A stretch of DNA of 64,000 bases from Melastoma dodecandrum (lineage: Eukaryota; Streptophyta; Magnoliopsida; Myrtales; Melastomataceae): contig JARUPY010000189.1 in NCBI GenBank assembly GCA_029817715.1, positions 930,001 to 994,000 on the forward strand, in the 5' to 3' direction. Each line of letters opens with the position of its first letter. The first letter of the stretch is position 1. The translations under genes and the position numbers were made by a program. Below, piece after piece: positions 60,326-64,000 of this stretch. The notes under the pieces were generated by a model. It searched no databases. It was not told where the DNA came from and saw only the letters and a program-made list of their open reading frames with translations.

Positions 60326-60795
60326 ATGGCTCGATTTTCTTTGTTTTGTTGCTCGTTAATAGTCTTCCTGGTTGCGTCGATCTGCTTCGTCGAGGTTGCA
60401 CAGGTAATGGGAGTCCCTTAATCGTGAAACATAACCCTACCCTTAAATCTTTTGAAAGCCATTACTTATAACGTCTGTCTAAAATTTTTCAGGGTGGCGG
60501 CGAGGGATCTCTGCGCCCAGACCGTACATTTTCGATCACCCCCGTTTCGTTCCTTTCGAGTTATCCCTCACTATATGGGTGAGGGGATTTGACGTTGGTG
60601 GGTTTTTGTGCAGAATGCGCGGGGGCGTGCGACTACAGATGTTCGGCAACTTCACACAGGAAGCCATGCCTGTCCTTCTGCAACAAGTGTTGTGCCAAGT
60701 GCCTGTGCGTGCCATCGGGAACCTACGGGAACCGCCAGGAGTGCCCTTGCTACGATAACTGGAAGACTCAGGAGGGAAAACACAAGTGCCCTTGA
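60326..60795 (+). CDS. GASA/snakin cysteine-rich secreted peptide (copy 2, intact)
   Basis: Three exons (60326-60403, 60493-60523 and 60614-60795) give 96 aa. Residues 1-26 are a signal peptide (MARFSLFCCSLIVFLVASIC then FVEVAQ). A short GGGEGSLRPD linker follows. The GASA domain of about 60 residues has all 12 conserved Cys in family spacing (CAGACDYRC, CLSFCNKCCAKCLC, ECPCY and the final KCP). The 31-bp middle exon and its GTACAT donor are needed to reach the correct frame. GASA peptides are exported to the apoplast, respond to gibberellin and other hormones, and many inhibit microbes. A TATA box lies upstream. The gene is the intact partner of the damaged copy about 9.5 kb to the left. Confidence 0.9.
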
Positions 60796-61140
60796 AAGGG
60801 GAGAGAGCATGAAATTCTTCACTAAGTTACATCAATAATGATGATATACATTCAACCATCATATAATTGAATGTACGAAGTCGAGTTGGGATAATGTCTT
60901 GGTATGCGGCCCGGTAGAAATTAAAGCCCAAAATGAGGAGTCCGGTGGGACCACAGGGCCCAATTAGAACGGTTTTGCCCCGTCTCCGCCGCTCGATCTC
61001 TCAAAAAATGCAAACGGCGGACGCTCATCGAAGCAAATTCAACTTCGGTCCCACGGGAAGCCAACGGGCAGGATGGGCATTATGGCGCGTAAGTGTTCCA
61101 AACAAATGCTCCTGGGTTGCCAGTTCACGATAGCATTCAG
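60796..61140. other. 3' UTR of GASA copy 2 and intergenic DNA
   Basis: The first about 100 bases are probably the GASA 3' UTR. From about 60900 no feature can be recognised. Confidence 0.4.
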
Positions 61141-61335
61141 CTTGCGCGTCTCTACGGAAAACGCATGCTCTGGCTATTGATACAACGAAGAATACACACA
61201 GCTGCCTTTTGGTACAATATTGGTGTAGCCACGAAAACGAGACACTAGACCACTTGTTCTTTAGTTGCGGTTATGCAGAGGAAGTATGGCGCCTAGTGGC
61301 AGGATCCCAGGAAAGAACATTTGGATTGAGCAGAA
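61141..61335 (+). pseudogene. LINE-type reverse transcriptase zinc-binding fragment
   Basis: The plus-strand reading QYWCSHENETLDHLFFSCGY, followed by AEEVWRLVAGSQERTF, is a zf-RVT domain (Cys, His/Glu and Cys in the pattern ETxDHLFFxC...VW), found at the C-terminal end of non-LTR (LINE) reverse transcriptases. The rest of the RT and the endonuclease are absent. I infer a short 5'-truncated LINE remnant. It has no clear poly(A) end or target duplication. Confidence 0.65.
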
Positions 61336-62199
61336 CAAACGTTCATTCTAATTATGCGAGAGTCTAGGATCCCGGGCACCTCAATGTAGCTTTGGGCACG
61401 AGCATACGTAGTCTTGGGTATTGTGTCAGTGAGATTTGTCATGGCTGGCATTAGGTTAGGGATGACTATATATGCACAAACTAATCACCTTACCAGTAGC
61501 ATCAAGGGTCGCCTAGCGCATCATCTAGGGCGACCTCCAATGCCTACTCGTTTTGATTCTTTCCAGGGTATGCCCTTAAGTGTATGCACTTATTCTGGAA
61601 TGCAATACATTTTACTTGTAAAAAAAAATCCAATCATTGACGAGGACCGGCTTGTCCAATTACTTATGAGGAAGCTGATCGGCAGTGACGGCCGAGGGTT
61701 GGAGGCGGAGAATGTCTCCTATCCTTTTATACGACTTTTCTTCTTTCCATGAAGATGATCGGCGATAGGGATTCACTCTCCGTTTTCTCCATCTCGAGTC
61801 TTGATGTTGTGATATAGCTAAAGACTGGTGGTTAGCTTGGTTTGACAGATCAATTTAGTCTGTTAGCGGTTAGCTATGGGTTGTTAGACACTTTGTTAAA
61901 AGCTGACAGTTGGATGTATAAAGGCTTAGGCTAGAAAAATGGCTTTCACAGAGCCGATGCCGTGATTGCTAGCTGGACTCTTTTCTCTCGACGTGGTTGG
62001 TGGAATGACTGTCTTGTTGTCCTCTAGGACTACACAATCAGTGCACCACAGCATTCAGCTTGGCGGAATGGGGGTGTTTGCCTTTTCGTGTTGGCACATT
62101 CCTTCTTTGTTGATGATGTTCACGATTCGAGGTTCTGAGGTTGAAATCCTTGCCACGAGATTCTTGTCGCAAAAGACGGTTTCCTTTAATTTGTTGTAG
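61336..62199. other. Intergenic, no gene recognised
   Basis: A stop-free frame at about 61414-61752 and another at 61966-62199 carry no recognisable domain. The second may be the diverged N-terminal side of the DUF594-like pseudogene that follows. Confidence 0.35.
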
Positions 62200-62880
62200 T
62201 GTTGCTTCGAAGAGCATCAGTTTGCTCATTGTATCGGAGGAAGTCTCCCATGGGAAAAGCTAGCAGAAATAAGACATGTATCTAAGGAATACGTCATTCC
62301 TCTGCTCTGGAGGTTCATCTTTGAGAAGTCGCGAGGGCGAGCGGCAACAGCAGTTGATGCAGACAGTGAAAGGCGAGTGTGTGAGGCAACGGGAGGACAG
62401 GCACTCGAAGCAAGCTGTTGCAGGGAACTGAAGTGGTACATCAGCGATTATGAGCACGACAATGCACTTCTTCTGTGCCATGTCGAGACTGAAATCTTTT
62501 ACCAGATTGATGGAGATACCGACAATGGCAGCGATATAAGGAGGTTGAGCAAGATGTTATTTGATCGCCTAACGTATCTACCAAAGGAGTGACCGAAGAT
62601 AATGTCTGTAGTCACCGGCATCAGCCATGTGAGATACGAGGACGCTAGGAAGGAATCGCGGCGGTGCCTTCAACATGCTTGAATTCTTTGTATTGATTCT
62701 CGAGGAAAAAGCTAACATCGCCGAACCCGTTACCCCAGCACAATGCCAGCAAACCTACGAGAATTCTGTATTACGTGATTCTTGGGAGCTGGTCCAGTTG
62801 TTGAGGCATGAAGCAGATAGAACTGGACTGAAGGCTGAACAAGTAGAAGAAGGAAGAAGAGGAGGAAGAAGATGAAGAGG
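62200..62880 (+). pseudogene. DUF4220/DUF594-family pseudogene, C-terminal part
   Basis: The reading contains the DUF594-type C-terminal blocks: LPWEKLAEIRHVSKEYVIPL then LWRFIFEKSRG, a YEHDNALLLCHVETEIFYQ block (family pattern of a D/E followed by ILLWHIATDLCY) and IRRLSKMLFDRLTYL. An in-frame TGA after LPKE (about 62590) interrupts it, although matching text continues (PKIMSVVTGISHVRYEDARK). A frame change then follows at about 62670. The transmembrane DUF4220 half is missing or unrecognisable. The family is large in plants, membrane-associated and of unknown function. I assign it from motif memory, so moderate confidence. Confidence 0.6.
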
Positions 62881-63154
62881 AAGAAGACGAAGAAAGGCAA
62901 GAGAAAGAGATTCTTTCTTATCAACAAAAACGAATGTACAAAGCCGACTAGCACACCCGCAAAAGAAGGGCATTTTGTCGTGGGATGTCACCGGGACGAT
63001 GCCCGTTAATATAAGCCTTGAAGCTCAAAGTGGGATTCCTCTCGGACCAACCTCCAAACACGTTAAAGTAGGAGTACCTCCCGACAATCGGAGCCAGCAT
63101 TTTTATTTTTTTTAATTATATTTATATATTTAGTTGTGCTCAACTATAAAGAAA
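62881..63154. other. Intergenic 5' of the tRNA gene
   Basis: Purine-rich (GAAGAGGAAGAA) at the left, AT-rich at about 63100-63140. A CAA motif (CAACTATAAA) lies 10-20 bp upstream of the tRNA, typical for plant pol III tRNA genes. Confidence 0.45.
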
Positions 63155-63236
63155 GTCGATATGTCCGAGTGGTTAAGGAGACAGACTTGAAATCTGTTGG
63201 GCTACGCCCGCGCAGGTTCGAACCCTGCTGTCGACG
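63155..63236 (+). tRNA. tRNA-Ser (anticodon TGA)
   Basis: An 82-nt type II tRNA with no intron and no encoded CCA. The acceptor stem pairs GTCGATA with TGTCGAC (one G-U pair), leaving a G discriminator as expected for Ser. The anticodon arm is ACAGA-CTTGAAA-TCTGT, giving anticodon TGA (reads UCA and UCN by wobble). A long variable arm (GGGCTACGCCC) and the T arm GCAGG-TTCGAAC-CCTGC (B box) follow. A short T run after the gene (GCTTTT) is the pol III terminator. Confidence 0.95.
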
Positions 63237-63379
63237 CTTTTAATTAATATCAATAATCATGCTACACAAAACTTGATTTGTTTTTATCGAAAATGGGATG
63301 AATCAATACAAAAACGACGATGGAGATGACTCCCAAGCCCGACAACCATAACACTTGCTCTCTGTACAATAACCATTTT
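63237..63379. other. Short gap between the tRNA and the NPH3/BTB gene
   Basis: Contains the tRNA terminator run and the 3' UTR of the minus-strand NPH3/BTB gene. Nothing else seen. Confidence 0.5.
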
Positions 63380-63919
63380 CTAGTCCTCCGTGCTCGCGTA
63401 GGCCCTCTCTATCGCCTTCGAATCAGCTCTCGGGGACTGCTTCGATGGGGAACTCGACCCCCTCGAGGAGCCGTGCCCAAATATCCGGAACTTCCCTATT
63501 TTCTTCGAGAACGAGCCCGCAAACTTTCGCGACCCGGACTTCTCCATGTCCCTCTTCATGCACACGTGTTCCTTCTCGAGGTCGTTGAGCCTCATCCTGA
63601 GGCGAGCAAGCTCGAGCTTGAGCTCCCGGTTTTCTCGCCTCAAGGATGCGTAGTTGTCCCTGGGAGACATGGCCGCACTGAGGGCTCCACTGCCAATTCG
63701 CCATGACTGGTGTATTGGTGGCTTTGGGTCGTCCTTGTCGTAGGAGCTGGACAGTGCGTTCCTGAGACGTACTTGCTCGAAGTAGAGCACCTGGACGATG
63801 GATTGGAGCGGGAGGCGCTCATTCTGTGCGGCGTGCGTTCCCGCTTCCTGTGAGAGCTTTTGGAAATCGATCAGCTTGCATAGCCTCTTCCTGTCCGACT
63901 CGGGTAAAGCCTGATGAGC
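63380..63919 (-). CDS. NPH3/BTB-domain protein, C-terminal exon only
   Basis: The last exon runs 63380-63919 (179 aa plus stop) after a CAG acceptor. Its 5' exons lie off the window or in the remaining 80 bp, which look intronic. It begins AHQALPESDRKRLCKLIDFQ, the end of the NPH3 domain, followed by KLSQEAGTHAAQNERLPLQS and VLYFEQVRLRNALS, which are characteristic of phototropic-responsive NPH3 family proteins. A coiled coil (LRRENRELKLELARLRMRLN, DLEKEHVCMKRDME) and a Ser-rich tail (GHGSSRGSSSPSKQS) follow. In the family these act as plasma-membrane adaptors or CUL3 substrate receptors in blue-light and auxin-transport signalling. The At1g30440-like subgroup fits the GHGSSRG tail. It is incomplete only because of the window edge. 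Confidence 0.88.
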   Translation of the reverse strand, partial: AHQALPESDRKRLCKLIDFQKLSQEAGTHAAQNERLPLQSIVQVLYFEQVRLRNALSSSYDKDDPKPPIHQSWRIGSGALSAAMSPRDNYASLRRENRELKLELARLRMRLNDLEKEHVCMKRDMEKSGSRKFAGSFSKKIGKFRIFGHGSSRGSSSPSKQSPRADSKAIERAYASTED

Positions 63920-64000
63920 CTGTCAAACAATCACATATACGCAAACTTGCTTTAGATCATATCTGGAGCATGAACCATCGTGAATGTAAGAGCAAGAGAC

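Noticed and set aside
61414..61752. Plus-strand 112-aa frame
   Set aside because: No recognisable domain; lies in repeat-rich intergenic DNA after a LINE fragment.

Overview
The window is nuclear DNA from a flowering plant, most likely a eudicot. The evidence is GT-AG introns in nearly every gene, plant-only families (GAUT glycosyltransferase, PUB U-box/ARM ligase, GASA/snakin peptide, G-type lectin receptor kinase, NPH3/BTB protein), Ty1/copia and hAT transposons, and a cytosolic-type tRNA-Ser(UGA). I could not fix the species.

About 2.9-45 kb is a gene-rich region, in order: an AIR12-like DOMON protein (-), a PUB9-like U-box/ARM E3 ligase (-), a 12-exon ROF1/FKBP62-type immunophilin (-), a poorly resolved stretch at 13.3-18.4 kb, an MHK-type kinase with 15 coding exons (+), a GAUT8/QUA1-like galacturonosyltransferase (-), an acidic unknown protein (-), a 48-aa two-exon conserved peptide (-), an At4g13040/APD1-like AP2 protein (+), a Tim17/22/23-like protein (+), an FHA2-like protein (-), orphan exons near 37.5-38.2 kb (+), a trypsin-like protein with a complete triad and long basic tail (+), and a G-type lectin receptor kinase (+). 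From memory of Arabidopsis locus numbers, many of these have relatives in three clusters (At3g07xxx, At3g25xxx, At4g13xxx), so the window may keep an ancestral order that later split between duplicated segments.

About 45-63 kb is repeat-rich and decaying: an internally deleted copia element with two LTRs (45.4-48.6 kb); an inverted, broken 3' fragment of the receptor kinase (49.2-50.0 kb); a damaged GASA gene (50.45-50.97 kb); a second, full-length but mutated copia element (51.1-60.0 kb) whose 3' LTR is split by a hAT transposon with an apparently intact transposase, matching terminal inverted repeats and a perfect 8-bp target duplication; then an intact GASA gene (60.3-60.8 kb). The two GASA genes look like a tandem pair pushed apart by nested insertions. 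Next come a LINE reverse-transcriptase zinc-binding fragment, a DUF594-type pseudogene, a tRNA-Ser gene and the 3' exon of an NPH3/BTB gene running off the right edge.

Most intact genes look like housekeeping, signalling or cell-wall genes with no operon-like organisation. I saw no wholly new system. The most informative objects are the intact hAT inside the LTR, the good/broken GASA pair, the split inverted repeat at 0.8-2.3 kb and the unidentified exons at 37.5-38.2 kb. Exon coordinates were placed by eye from splice consensus, reading phase and family conservation.
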